Below, one piece after another: positions 12,300 through 21,986 of a stretch of 64,000 nt of DNA. Position numbers and translations under genes: made by a program. The notes beneath the pieces were generated by a model. It did no database searches. It was not told the origin of the DNA and saw only the letters and a program-made list of their open reading frames with translations. Each line of letters begins with the position of its first letter. Position 1 is the first letter of the stretch. Origin of the DNA: Ophiura sarsii (taxonomy: Eukaryota; Echinodermata; Ophiuroidea; Amphilepidida; Ophiuridae). The stretch lies in NCBI GenBank assembly GCA_035610835.1, contig CM069457.1, positions 40,031,319-40,095,318 on the forward strand, in the 5' to 3' direction.

Positions 12300-12910
12300 T
12301 TCCAGTATATTTTGCAATGTTCCAATCTAAATCTTGCTGTTCTATTTTTACCTTTCTTTTCGAAAATGCAATAATTTCGTCAATCTTCTTAATTTCTAAC
12401 ATAAACAGAATTGAAATTCAAAAATTAAAATTTAGAATTACGGATGTTCCAGCCGCATATGATTTTTTTCCAAAGATATATCTAAATCGTATTCCTTCAT
12501 CAAGAATCGTATATATTTGGAAAATTTAATCCAGAATGTTTTGTTATAATTGCATTTAAAAAAAAAGTGATCATAATTATCTAAACAATTGCATACATTA
12601 CATGTGTCTGAGACACTTAGTTGCCATTTACATAAAATCCTTTTACAGCAAATAAGATTGTTCATGAGATTATATTGAAAATCTTGTTAACTATTCTGTT
12701 TCTAATTTTGAAAGAAAATATGTTACTCCAATCATTACTATTGATATTTTGTTTTCCCCAATTCTGTATACAAGAGGCATCTTCTGAGTGAGTTAACTTG
12801 TTAACTGTTATCCCAGATACATTACTAAATTTATCAATCGTATCAAATACAATAACAACTGAAGTTTCATCTTCTATTATCACAGTTGTATCGTCAGCCA
12901 ATTGCACAAT
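12300..12910 (-). pseudogene. L1-like LINE ORF2 C-terminal fragment
   Basis: On the minus strand a QLADDTTVIIED string gives the RT ADD box, followed by the DTIDKFSNVSGITVNKLT helix seen in L1-type RTs. A jump in frame and a deletion lead to a cysteine-rich region (CKWQLSVSDTCNVCN, then DHFFFKCNYNKTFW) that matches the C-terminal zinc-finger region of L1 ORF2. Further downstream IICGWNIRNSKF-type sequence continues in another frame. At least two frame changes and a large internal deletion are needed, so it is inactive. Confidence 0.75.
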
Positions 12911-12984
12911 TTACTTCCAGCATTATAGTTTGTAAACATGTATGATAAAAGTTCAATCAACACTAGTCGGAGAAGATTGATTTA

Positions 12985-13140
12985 TAATAAATAATTAATA
13001 GTAATACATTACATTTGTAAAGCGCATGATACAAAAGTTTCGATGCGCTGTACAATACATATATTAAAATGCACACAAATATTTACAAATGTGCCAATAA
13101 GATTAAAAAGTACATCGAGATAAAAACTAAAACAGAGCGT
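12985..13140 (-). repeat. LINE/SINE 3-prime tail, second copy
   Basis: Closely similar to 8290-8420: gcgc..gat-acaaaag-tttcgatgcgctgtacaatac, then tgccaataagattaaaaagtacat. It follows an AT-rich run near 12985-13005. Both copies are probably truncated members of one non-LTR family in minus orientation. Confidence 0.5.
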
Positions 13141-14201
13141 AATTTACATTTAAGTAAACACACATATCAAGACAACATTAACAAACAGTTATGTAAAACA
13201 CAGCAATACACAGATTACTATATTATTTCATAGTAATGTTGCATAAATAGATTATCATGATATGCCTCAAACATTTTCAGCCAATTGAGTTTGAAAAAAA
13301 AAACACCACCGCAATTTTGTTGGTTTCATAAATCACAAATGAAGTACTACCGGTACAAAAAAAGAAGTCATATCTACAATCTTAGCCAATTTGGTTGGAA
13401 CACCTTCTACCTTATTAAATTCATCTAGCCTGATTCTATGGTGAAACATGATTTTTGGAGTAGGTAATGGTGTGAGGGTGAGCAAAGGCTTTTGGCCTTT
13501 CTTCAAAGATTTCAAAAGTGTCAATTTAGTGGGTATGAGTCGACATAACGATACAGGCAGGTGATAAATAAAATAGTTCACAATGCTCTACAGTTAGTAG
13601 TACAGCTGCACGATTTTATTAGGAAATAAAACCAATGTTTCGGTTGACAGACCTTGATCACGATAAGTGGTGAGTGTGTGCGAATATATTATATACAAGT
13701 TATTATTACAGATATTATATTACAGGGTGTTCCGGGTTCAAATCCCCATCGATGAATGAACTGTTCTTAAGATTAATTATTCTCCTCACTTCTACCTCGT
13801 GAACAAAATAGCTTTGATTTCGATTTCATGGGTAATTCGATATAATTTTCATTGGCTATTCTAGTCTGTTGTTTGGTTGTGCTCTATTATTTTGGCAATT
13901 TTATAATGAAAATATGTTTAAATGAATATACGTATTACAGTGTTTAAAGGAAACTGAAAAATCAGAACATTTTATTCTGGTACCAAGGAAATTCTAAAAT
14001 CCGAGGTAAAATTCCATAGAACCTGATTAATCAGCTCCATTTGTAAATGTAAATACTAAATCTCTGTTAGTAAACGCATGTACTTGGCTTTCAAACAATA
14101 CAGCAATGTTCCCTTTTTTACCATTCATGTCACTTTTACCCACAATTCATCAAATAGATTTAGGAAACTGTACTTGCAAACTAATCCCTAGAGGTTACAT
14201 G
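13141..14201. other. non-coding stretch with a possible retroelement 3-prime region
   Basis: On the minus strand near 13615-13670, ggtctgtcaaccgaaac followed by ttttatttcc resembles the sequence downstream of the ORF in some Penelope-like elements, but the adjoining frame (13333-13581, minus) shows no GIY-YIG or RT motif. A lone B-box-like gggttcaaatccc lies at 13735-13747. No gene is supported. Confidence 0.3.
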
Positions 14202-14640
14202 GGCCGGCTATTATATTTGAAATCTACATCCCAATGGAAGACGTTACGAGTATCTTAATCTTGCACACAGGGAGTGTGATTTCAAACGCGGTTAACTGTA
14301 TGGGTGACTTTATTGAAATCTACACGTCATCCCTGTGTGGAAGATTAACCCTAACTCTCTTGAGTACTACGAATTACTATGATGCGTTGAAATAATGGCC
14401 CCAGGTTATAATTGGCGAAGTATACTGAGCCAAGTATGGTTGACCCCCGTGGCGTAGCGGTAGATCGCTCGCTTCTGAAACCAGAGGCCCATCAACAAAC
14501 CGAGCCCCGGGGGCGTGGAGGCCCTTTCCCCCCTCGATTTTTGACCGCGAAAAGAATTCCTTTGCAAAAGGTAGCACGGGGGTTAGGGTTAAGGTAATGT
14601 CTTCCATGTGTGGGTGTATATATTCCAACTAGAATAGCCA
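14202..14640. mobile_element. TIR repeat with a tRNA-like core
   Basis: The left end ggctatt.ta.tttgaaatctacatcc..atggaagac (14204 on) is matched by the reverse complement of 14595-14636 (gtcttccatgtgtgggtgtatatattccaactagaatagcc). Inner copies of tgaaatctacacg and ccctgtgtggaagattaaccctaac repeat the theme. The centre carries a tRNA-like segment. Repeats of this type are common in marine deuterostome genomes as I recall them; I cannot name the family. Confidence 0.6.
14449..14500 (+). other. tRNA-like 5-prime half
   Basis: cccgtggcgtagcggtagatcgct gives a good A box and D arm, followed by cttctgaaaccagagg, which looks like an anticodon arm. The T arm with its B box is missing: a GC-rich sequence (ccccgggggcgtgg) replaces it. 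It is a SINE-head or tRNA-derived fragment, not a tRNA gene. Confidence 0.45.
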
Positions 14641-15019
14641 AATGTATTTATCTCTTAGTCACATTATCAATGTGCCATCTTGGTACAACATACTGTACAC
14701 ATTGGTAACTCATGCATGCAGTGGCATATCATGGGTCACTTGTCAGGGTATTTTTCCCCCGGTGAACACCAGTTCGACCCTAAGGATACGAAAAAATGGT
14801 TCGGCTGGGCACTCTATTACGTCGCATCCTAAACTTGATGCGCGCAAATTTAAAATAAATAAATATATAAACACGAATGACGCGAGTAGGGCGCAAACAT
14901 TTACCATTTGTATACTAAATTGCCCATCACCAAACCGGGCAAGGGGCAAATTGTCATTTAGATGGGAATTAAGTAAATATCTTAGATTTCCCAAGTAGGC
15001 GCAATTCACCCACAGTCAA
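14641..15019. other. non-coding stretch
   Basis: Overlapping ORFs exist on both strands (about 14642-14998 plus and 14743-15009 minus), but neither shows a recognisable motif. Confidence 0.4.
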
Positions 15020-15042
15020 GGGGGGGGGGGGGGGGGGGGGGG
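15020..15042. repeat. poly(G) tract, 23 nt
   Basis: A run of 23 G preceded by gtcaa. The tract at 42570-42592 has the same length and the same preceding gtcaa. Confidence 0.9.
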
Positions 15043-15172
15043 ATCCCTTTCCCGGTCCTAAAATTACATTGATGAAAGTCACTGAAGTTACGTAATGCAC
15101 ACTCACACATCAAGTGTTTGGATGGTTAAATCTCTTCTCCAAATTTCTTTCCACTTATTTTCCCCTATATAT

Positions 15173-15330
15173 ACACTATTCTTTTCCTTCCCCTCTTTCC
15201 TTCCTTCCCTTCGGTTTCTCTTTCCTTTTTCCTTTCCTTCCCTTTTTATCTTCCTCCCTCCCTTCCCTTCCCCTTTTCCCTTCTCTCCCCTTTTCTCTTC
15301 CTCTCTTCCCTTTCTTCTTCCCTTCACTTC
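15173..15330. repeat. polypyrimidine (TTCC-type) microsatellite
   Basis: About 160 bp almost purely of C and T on the plus strand, built from irregular ttcc, ctttcc and ctccc units. Apparent ORFs here, rich in Phe/Pro/Ser or in Lys/Glu/Gly/Arg, are low-complexity artefacts. Confidence 0.85.
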
Positions 15331-15438
15331 GATTTTTTAGCCCGGTAGTTTGAGTCGTGACCACGAAGAATACGCAACTGCATGTATGGCATATTGACCA
15401 ATTCATATACCAGCGCGGGCCACTGCTATTTTTCTATA

Positions 15439-16053
15439 CAGGGTGAGTCAAAAAACATTGTGCACGATTTGAAACGGCCATTTGACTTTGATGCGTGCAT
15501 TGAACCATGAATTTGTTGTTGTCAGTATAAAGCGTTGTTAATCTAGTTTATCCTCCCAAAAAATGAAAGTAATCGACATGAATATTACTGCAGCATGATG
15601 ATATGGAGCACCGTTGCAGTGGAGGGATGTCACTTCGGCTCTGACACATGCCGCCACTTCTTGAAGGTTGACTGGTGATGCAGCATCACCAGTCACTGAT
15701 GCAGGTATTCAGATTTGTCTTTTCATTTGACACTTCGGTATCAGAAGATTAACTGCTCATCCCAGAGTTAAAGAATTAATATTTCAGGAAAATCTTGTCA
15801 ATTGATGTGATTATACTTACCATTTTAGCAAAACCAATTTACTGTGTGTAAATCCCATAGGAATGGCGAAAAACGCGGTCAGTTTACAAAACTTGCCACA
15901 GTTTACTTATTTTTCAGTCGATTACTTTCATGTTTTGGGAGGATAAACTTGATTAACAACGCTTTATACTGTTAAAAAAATATATTGTTCAATGCACGCA
16001 TCAAGGTCAAATGGCCGTTTCAAATCGTGCACAATGTTTTTTGACTCACCCTG
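15439..16053. mobile_element. mariner-type MITE with long TIRs and TA duplication
   Basis: The element starts cagggtgagtcaaaaaac at 15439 and ends with the reverse complement at 16053, flanked by TA at 15437-15438 and 16054-16055. The inverted arms extend for about 135 bp on each side (through gtttatcctccc). The interior has no transposase. The CAGGGTGAGTCAAAAAAC end and TA target fit Tc1/mariner elements. It lies 0.37 kb beyond the stop codon of the LRR-GPCR gene. Confidence 0.85.
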
Positions 16054-16163
16054 TATAGTAGGTTTGTGTACGTCTACTACTCACAAATTGCTGACATTTG
16101 ATTCGGTCACATCTGATTTTCATATTTAGGAGGTTATGAATGTCTTATCATTAACATGCATTG

Positions 16164-16169
16164 TTTATT
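16164..16169 (-). terminator. candidate poly(A) signal of the LRR-GPCR gene
   Basis: An AATAAA on the minus strand about 250 nt past the stop codon (16421), in AT-rich sequence. It is the best-placed such signal before the MITE; use of it is not shown. Confidence 0.4.
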
Positions 16170-16420
16170 ATTAATTATTAAGAGAATGTTTAATAGAAAT
16201 GACAGACTATTCGATGATGCTCTAATTTCATTCATGGTTATTATTTGGGTGGAAATTGAATTTCTTTGAATCAATTTTCTTGTTTTAACGTTAAGTACTT
16301 CTTAATTTACCAGGAAATAGCAAGCATGTCATGATATCGCTTGGAAAACGATTCAACATACTTTCACCCCCTAATACTTAAATATGGATAAAGCGAAAAA
16401 CCCTAAGTACTGTGATGTTG

Positions 16421-19400
16421 TCACATTTTTAACGCCTGCTGATGCAACTTGTTTTGTATTTTCTCATCTCTTTTTGTCTTTCGATAATTTGAAATGATTT
16501 CGCCAATAGTATACAAATATGGATTAATTGCGGAATTCAGTGGTAGCACAAAGGTCACTAACCATGCATACACTGATGGGGGCAGGATAATTATCCTTGT
16601 TTGAACTAATATTCCAAGTATAACTAATGGACTCCAACATGCAAAGTCAGTGGCAACTATTGCGGCTACCTTGACAGTGAGTCGGATTTGTTTGTTCATA
16701 TCAGGAGTACGTCCAGATTGTTGTGACGACTTTATGACAGCTCGTATTATCTCTATATAACACAATAAGATTAGGAGGAAACAAAAGCAATTGAGACCAA
16801 GGAAAATGGCTATTGAATAATACAGGCCATTGACCGAACCTAAGGGTAATGTAGTATAGCTTTCCTGGATGTAATAAAACGTATCATCAATGGGGGGAAT
16901 AATTCGTGTTACATTTTTTTCATTTGAGAATGTTTTTGTTAAAGATAATGGCAGACCGACACACACATGTGAATTATCATAAAACTTGAAGTTTCTTCCA
17001 CTTAAGACTGATGGGACAATGCCCAATGCAAATGAACAGATCCATATCAGTATAGCAGTCACAATTGTTGATTGCTTACCGAATTTTTTATCAGAGTATG
17101 GAAACCTAATATTAATAAAGCGATCAATGCTAATTAATGTGACAAAGAAGACAGAGGCCTCACTTGATGTTATTGATAAGAATCCAGATATTCTACAGGT
17201 AATGTCAGATCTCCACGTTTCAGATTGCATTGGGAAATATTCCCCATAGTAGATATCCGCACACGCAATTATCAACATGTATACACCCATCAGTGAATCA
17301 GACAATGCCAGATTGCTTAGTAATAAATCCTGGACTTTGTATTTTTTAATATTCGTCTTTCTCCAAATCAAAACAAATATATTCCCACAGAGTGCATTGA
17401 TACCAACAATCCACATAATGACGACCAATGTCGTATCAGATAAAAGCCGATCACATGTGAGATATGGGGACCTATCATCTGCTGCGCTACATATGACACC
17501 ATCAGGCACATAACATTCACATATCTCGTGTTGACTTACAAACAGCTTTGAATTTCTAGGAAGAAAAGAAAATGTATCATGATATATATCCGTCAACGTA
17601 TTGTTTATCACATTAAGGATGTTTAAATGGTTCAAGTGTTTGATATTTGGACATTGTTTTAACTTATTTTGGGCTAACACAATTACAGAAATATTTTTTG
17701 TGTCTTTGAATATGTCAAAATCAAGTTTGGCTAGCTTATTGTTTTGCAGAAATAGACCTTGCAAATGATATAACCTTTTAAATATATTTTCACTAACCCA
17801 TTCTAATTGGTTATCATATAATTGGAGATATTTTAGATTACCAAGCCCATTGAAAATACCATCAGGTAATGATTTCAACTGATTTTTTTGCAAATCAAGG
17901 ATTCTAACATTATTCAAATTATTGAACTGGAGAGTTTTCAATGTGTGCAGTTGATTTTCGTATAAGTACAGGTTTCTTAAGTTATTTAATTCCCAAAACA
18001 ACCCACCTGGTAGTATTGTCAAGTTATTATGATTCAGACTAAGATGGGTTAGCTTATTCAATCCCCAAAACAAACTTTCGTTCAAGGTGATCAGTTGGTT
18101 TTCACTCGCAGAAAGACGTAATAGATCATGTAATCCTTGAAAGATACTTTCATTCAAAGTGATCAGCTGATTTACGCGCAGGGACAATTTTTTCAAATTG
18201 CCTAATCCCAAAAACAACCCACCCGGTAGTGTTATCAAACTATTATAACCCATATCAAGATTTGCCAGGTTAGATAATCCCTGAAAGGTACTTTCATTCA
18301 AGGTGATCAGTTGATTTGCTTGCAGTTGCAATGTATCCAAATTGTCTAATCCCCAAAACAGCCCACGTGGTAATGTTATCAATTTATTATTACTTATAAT
18401 GAGATGCACCAGCTTAGATAATCCTTGAAAAGTACTTTCAATTAAGGTGATCAGTGGATTTCTACTTAAGCTCAAGTATTTCAAATGGTTTAATTCCGAA
18501 AACAACCCAACCGGTAGTGTTACCAAATTGTTATTATGCATATAGAGATATATCAGATTAGATAATCCCTGAAAGGTATTCTTAGTCAAGGTGGTCAGAT
18601 GGTTTTTATGTAGGAACAATACATTCAAATTGTCTAGTCCCGAAAACAACCCATCAGATAGTGTTATCAAATTATTATATTGAAAAGAGAGATAGGTCAG
18701 ATTAGATAATCCTTGAAAGGAACTTTGGTTTAAGTTGATCAATTGGTTTCTTTTTAACCACAGTTTAGTCAAATGTTCGACTCCCACAAACAATCCACCT
18801 GGTAGTGCAACCAATTGATTATCAGACAGCGAAAGTTCATCTAAGTTTCTCAGTCCCGAAAATAATCCTACTTTCAATGTGGTCAGCTGATTGTCTGTAA
18901 GATCAAGGTATATTAGCATTCCCATATCTTGAAATAAGCCAACCTGAAGTTCAACCAATTGATTTGCGTACATTACAAGTTTTGTAAGTGTATATAATCC
19001 AATAAATACACCTTCATTGAGGGTTGTCAAGTAATTTTTCTCCAAGTGAAGAGTTTGTAAATTATTCAGAGTCTCAAATGAACCGTCTTCAATGTTTACT
19101 ACATTATTGCTACTGAGATCCAAAGTTAACAAATTAGTTGGGTATATCATCAACAACAACGTGTATTTTTGTTCAAGCCGATCATTATCAATACACTGAG
19201 ATTCTATTTCTCTCTGGCCGAGTGTTGCATTGCAATTTGTTGGAAATTCCATTCTGCAAGTAGGACTATTATCTAAATCGCACATAACTGTATTTTTGTA
19301 TCCCTTAACGTAATTGCAAATCGTTGTCTGATTTTCTGCTAGACTAGGAAATATATCAAAATTAGATTCTTTACAAGAAGGCAGTGACTCTAATAGTAAT

Positions 19401-19843
19401 CTCCCACTGACTAAGATACTGACATTACCTTGCAGATTTAGTTGGAGACTCTCCTGATGAAGATCAGCACCGCATTTTTTACTTTGTCCATTTAAAACTA
19501 CATACTTATTTTGACAGTCACTCAATTCGCCTTGTCTTTCGATATAAAGGAAAAAAGAACCCTGGTCAAATTCTGGTATTTCTACATGCAAGTGATATCC
19601 TAATGAGACATTGACTTGTATACTGCATGTTTGATGGACACTTCCCAGTAAGGCAATCGCTCCTAAACTGGTATTTTTTTCTTCAATACGGCATGGTTGG
19701 GTTTCATTGTCAGCAATATCCCACAGAGGCTTTACAAATGTTTGAGTTACAGCTACTGCCCTGTTCAGTGCCACATTGTTGAGAGAAACAGCCAATATTA
19801 AGAAAAAGGACCTCCGTATCAAGTTGAGCGTATGGTCGGCCAT
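16421..19843 (-). CDS. CUB-like/LRR rhodopsin-type GPCR, intronless (relaxin receptor/GRL101-like)
   Basis: One open frame gives 1140 residues from the ATG at 19843, which has a strong Kozak context (A at -3, G at +4). The frame stays open upstream to a GTG only, so the ATG is the start. Order of parts: signal peptide (FFLILAV core); CUB-like domain about 51-157 with cysteines near 51, 73, 110, 124 and 157; a Cys-rich N-cap; about 22 LRRs of 24 residues (236-769); a Cys-rich C-cap; seven membrane segments from about 804 to 1114. Class A marks are LALSDSLMG in TM2, DRF at the end of TM3, FACWSP in TM6 and NPYLY in TM7, close to the LGR/RXFP set; Cys 883 and 961 probably form the extracellular disulfide. 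It should be a plasma-membrane receptor that binds a ligand through its ectodomain; ligand and G protein are unknown. Vertebrate RXFP1/2 and snail GRL101 carry LDLa modules instead; none is visible here. No introns, no disruptions. Confidence 0.93.
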   Translation of the reverse strand: MADHTLNLIRRSFFLILAVSLNNVALNRAVAVTQTFVKPLWDIADNETQPCRIEEKNTSLGAIALLGSVHQTCSIQVNVSLGYHLHVEIPEFDQGSFFLYIERQGELSDCQNKYVVLNGQSKKCGADLHQESLQLNLQGNVSILVSGRLLLESLPSCKESNFDIFPSLAENQTTICNYVKGYKNTVMCDLDNSPTCRMEFPTNCNATLGQREIESQCIDNDRLEQKYTLLLMIYPTNLLTLDLSSNNVVNIEDGSFETLNNLQTLHLEKNYLTTLNEGVFIGLYTLTKLVMYANQLVELQVGLFQDMGMLIYLDLTDNQLTTLKVGLFSGLRNLDELSLSDNQLVALPGGLFVGVEHLTKLWLKRNQLINLNQSSFQGLSNLTYLSFQYNNLITLSDGLFSGLDNLNVLFLHKNHLTTLTKNTFQGLSNLIYLYMHNNNLVTLPVGLFSELNHLKYLSLSRNPLITLIESTFQGLSKLVHLIISNNKLITLPRGLFWGLDNLDTLQLQANQLITLNESTFQGLSNLANLDMGYNSLITLPGGLFLGLGNLKKLSLRVNQLITLNESIFQGLHDLLRLSASENQLITLNESLFWGLNKLTHLSLNHNNLTILPGGLFWELNNLRNLYLYENQLHTLKTLQFNNLNNVRILDLQKNQLKSLPDGIFNGLGNLKYLQLYDNQLEWVSENIFKRLYHLQGLFLQNNKLAKLDFDIFKDTKNISVIVLAQNKLKQCPNIKHLNHLNILNVINNTLTDIYHDTFSFLPRNSKLFVSQHEICECYVPDGVICSAADDRSPYLTCDRLLSDTTLVVIMWIVGINALCGNIFVLIWRKTNIKKYKVQDLLLSNLALSDSLMGVYMLIIACADIYYGEYFPMQSETWRSDITCRISGFLSITSSEASVFFVTLISIDRFINIRFPYSDKKFGKQSTIVTAILIWICSFALGIVPSVLSGRNFKFYDNSHVCVGLPLSLTKTFSNEKNVTRIIPPIDDTFYYIQESYTTLPLGSVNGLYYSIAIFLGLNCFCFLLILLCYIEIIRAVIKSSQQSGRTPDMNKQIRLTVKVAAIVATDFACWSPLVILGILVQTRIIILPPSVYAWLVTFVLPLNSAINPYLYTIGEIISNYRKTKRDEKIQNKLHQQALKM

Positions 19844-19929
19844 GGTTGTTGACGATGTCCTTATGAACAATAGGTTGTTTGAATATAGTCTGTTGTTTTC
19901 AAACACTTTTAGATAATTCTCAGTTCACA

Positions 19930-19936
19930 TTTTATA
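19930..19936 (-). promoter_or_regulatory. TATA box of the LRR-GPCR gene
   Basis: Minus-strand ggtTATAAAAtg lies 87-93 bp upstream of the ATG. A start about 25-30 bp downstream would fall near 19900-19905 and give a 5-prime UTR of about 60 nt without an intron, consistent with a single-exon gene. Confidence 0.5.
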
Positions 19937-20189
19937 ACCAGTGCTAATCCCATGCGTGAATGTTCGTAGGCTGAAGCTGGTATATTCTGGGGGTACTGCA
20001 ACGAGGCAATCCCTGTTATCAGTTGTGCGCAGTGTATTTATTAATAGTATGTTTTTCTTTTCAGGGAACGTGTGTGATTTTTTCTAATCGCGTCTAAGCG
20101 CAGCGTATTGAATGATTAGATTATTTAAACGACAGACTACGGATGTTTGCAGTTATTAGTTTCCACAAGACAAGTAATGATATATGTAA

Positions 20190-20945
20190 GTGTCCACACA
20201 ATACGCTATCGAGGCATCAAATGTCCATACAATACGCTATCGAGGCATCAAATGTCCACACAATACGATATTGAGGCACCAAGTGTCTACCCAATATGCT
20301 ATTGAGGCACCAAGTGTCCACACAATATGCTATTGAGGCAGCAGATGTCCACACAATACGCTATTGAGGCAGCAGGTGCCCACACAATACGCTATTGAGG
20401 CAATTGTCCACACAATACGCAATTGAGGCGCCAAGTGTCCACACAATACGCTATTGAGGTAGAAGGTATCCAAACAATGCGCTATTGAGGTAGAAGGTAT
20501 CCAAACAATGCGCTATTGAGGTAGAAGGTGTACACACAATACGCTATTGAGGCAGGTGTCCACACAATACGCTATTGAGGCGGCAAGTGTCCACAGTATA
20601 CTGCGCCAAGTAGCCTTGACACTGGTGGTGTAGTAGAAAATCCCTTGCCAGAGGTCCGTGGTTCAAATTCCGGGGGGAGGGTTCGGGTCGCAGTGATATT
20701 TTGGGTCACTTTTCTGAACGAATGGGGGTAGAGTTAGAGTTATGGCATTAAGTGTCCACACAATATGCTATTGAGGCAGCAGGTATCCGCACACTACGCT
20801 ATTGAGGCACTACACAGGTGTTCACACAATACGAAATTAAGGCACACGCACAATGTATCCACACAATACGCTATTGAGGCACCAAGTATCCACACAATAC
20901 GCTATTGAGGCAGCGAGTATCCACACAATACACTATTGAGACAGT
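20190..20945. repeat. 31-bp minisatellite, about 19 units
   Basis: Units follow the pattern gtccacacaatacgctattgaggca plus 4-8 variable bases, about 29-35 bp in all. Thirteen units lie in 20190-20596 and six in 20745-20945. Variation is mostly at unit junctions; two adjacent units (near 20468-20530) are nearly identical. The array starts about 350 bp upstream of the LRR-GPCR start codon and is split by a tRNA-derived insertion. Confidence 0.9.
20597..20744 (+). mobile_element. tRNA-derived insertion in the minisatellite
   Basis: About 148 bp unrelated to the array interrupt it. It contains an A-box-like segment (actggtggtgtagtagaaaat), tgccagaggtccg and a B-box-like GTGGTTCAAATTCC, in the order of a tRNA resembling tRNA-Gly, followed by a G-rich tail. 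The array phrase agtgtccaca is on both sides, which could be a target duplication or just the array period. Confidence 0.55.
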
Positions 20946-21494
20946 TATTGCCCATATTAGAGTTGCTGAAATTCGAATGATACGTGATGGTGCATACTAG
21001 TTATCGTCCATATGATATTGTATATACAATGAAATGTGTATTGGTTTGGCTGACTTCATTACTACGAGATACGGTAGCTATATAATGAGGCAGTTAAGTT
21101 TACATATGGTTCAACTTCTCCCATATATCGCCAGCCTAGCTAAATGCATCATTTCCCTGCAATGTATTTTGTGGCAATGTGAACTGGCAAACTAAACTCC
21201 ACGTATATATTATTTAAATCTTTGGTCGTACAGAAACAAATTCTTTCAATAGCTTACACAAAGGCGTGATATTTCCATGATGTCATCTCTGACCAATGAA
21301 TAAGCCATAACATTTCATATTTGCAGTATCTGCGCATACATACGAGTTGGTGCGTCACTCGTCACCACAGACCTTATTCAAAATAACCTTTACTTCGACA
21401 GTTCAAATAGTATACTTGTCAAGCACCTGTATTTTTTATTTAATAAAAGAGATTTGTGGTGGCGGTATAACTCTATCTCGGCCTTGTCAGTTCC
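20946..21494. other. non-coding stretch
   Basis: No gene, RNA or repeat was recognised. Confidence 0.45.
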
Positions 21495-21986
21495 TGGATC
21501 ATAATTACCGTTAAGTTGCCCAGTAGAAACAGCCAAATAACGTTAATTACTCTTAACTTTCCTATCGGCAAAAACCTTTACATACCAGGTTTGTTAACGG
21601 TAATTAACGCTAACTTGCCCAGTAGAAATAGCCACCCGTTAAATCTTAACGCTAAGTTCCTTTGAACCGGAAGTATACACGTACACGCTGGATTCTACGC
21701 ATTGTGACTCTGCGTTTACGACGAATTTCATGTTCGTTTATGGTGTTTGCGTTGTTAACTTGCAGTATTGAAAGACAAGGAATTACAACGGCAGTCTTTT
21801 TCAAGTGGGGCGGAATTTTTGGTATAACAAAAAGGTCGAATGTCGTGGTCCATCGATTAGGACGCTTAATATTAACTTAGCGGTAACTTTTCGCTAGACA
21901 CGGGGGGAGGGGATTAAAAAGTTAACGGTAATTACCGTAAAGTTAACTTAGCGTTAACTGTCCAGTGTCCCAGTAGAAACACGCTC
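21495..21986 (-). mobile_element. family F1 TIR element, diverged copy
   Basis: The right end (cccagtagaaacacgctc, ending 21986) equals the terminus of the elements at 34635-34990, 36079-36502 and 45846-46261. Typical family phrases recur: ttgcccagtagaaa near 21518 and 21617, ccatcgattagg, and gttaacggtaattaccg-type palindromes. The other terminal repeat is not recognisable, so the left end is truncated or diverged. The short ORF 21662-21880 lies inside and is not a host gene. Confidence 0.65.

Noticed and set aside
13728..13760. tRNA gene with B box gggttcaaatccc
   Set aside because: No A box or paired stems upstream; an isolated B-box-like string.
15095..15406. Four overlapping ORFs rich in Phe/Ser/Pro or Lys/Glu/Gly
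   Set aside because: They are translations of a polypyrimidine microsatellite; no complexity, no homology pattern.
16986..17513. Plus-strand ORFs within the LRR-GPCR gene
   Set aside because: Antisense shadows of the receptor's membrane region.
20190..20945. CRISPR-like array
   Set aside because: Regular spacing of about 31 bp, but units are contiguous without unique spacers and the context is eukaryotic: a minisatellite.
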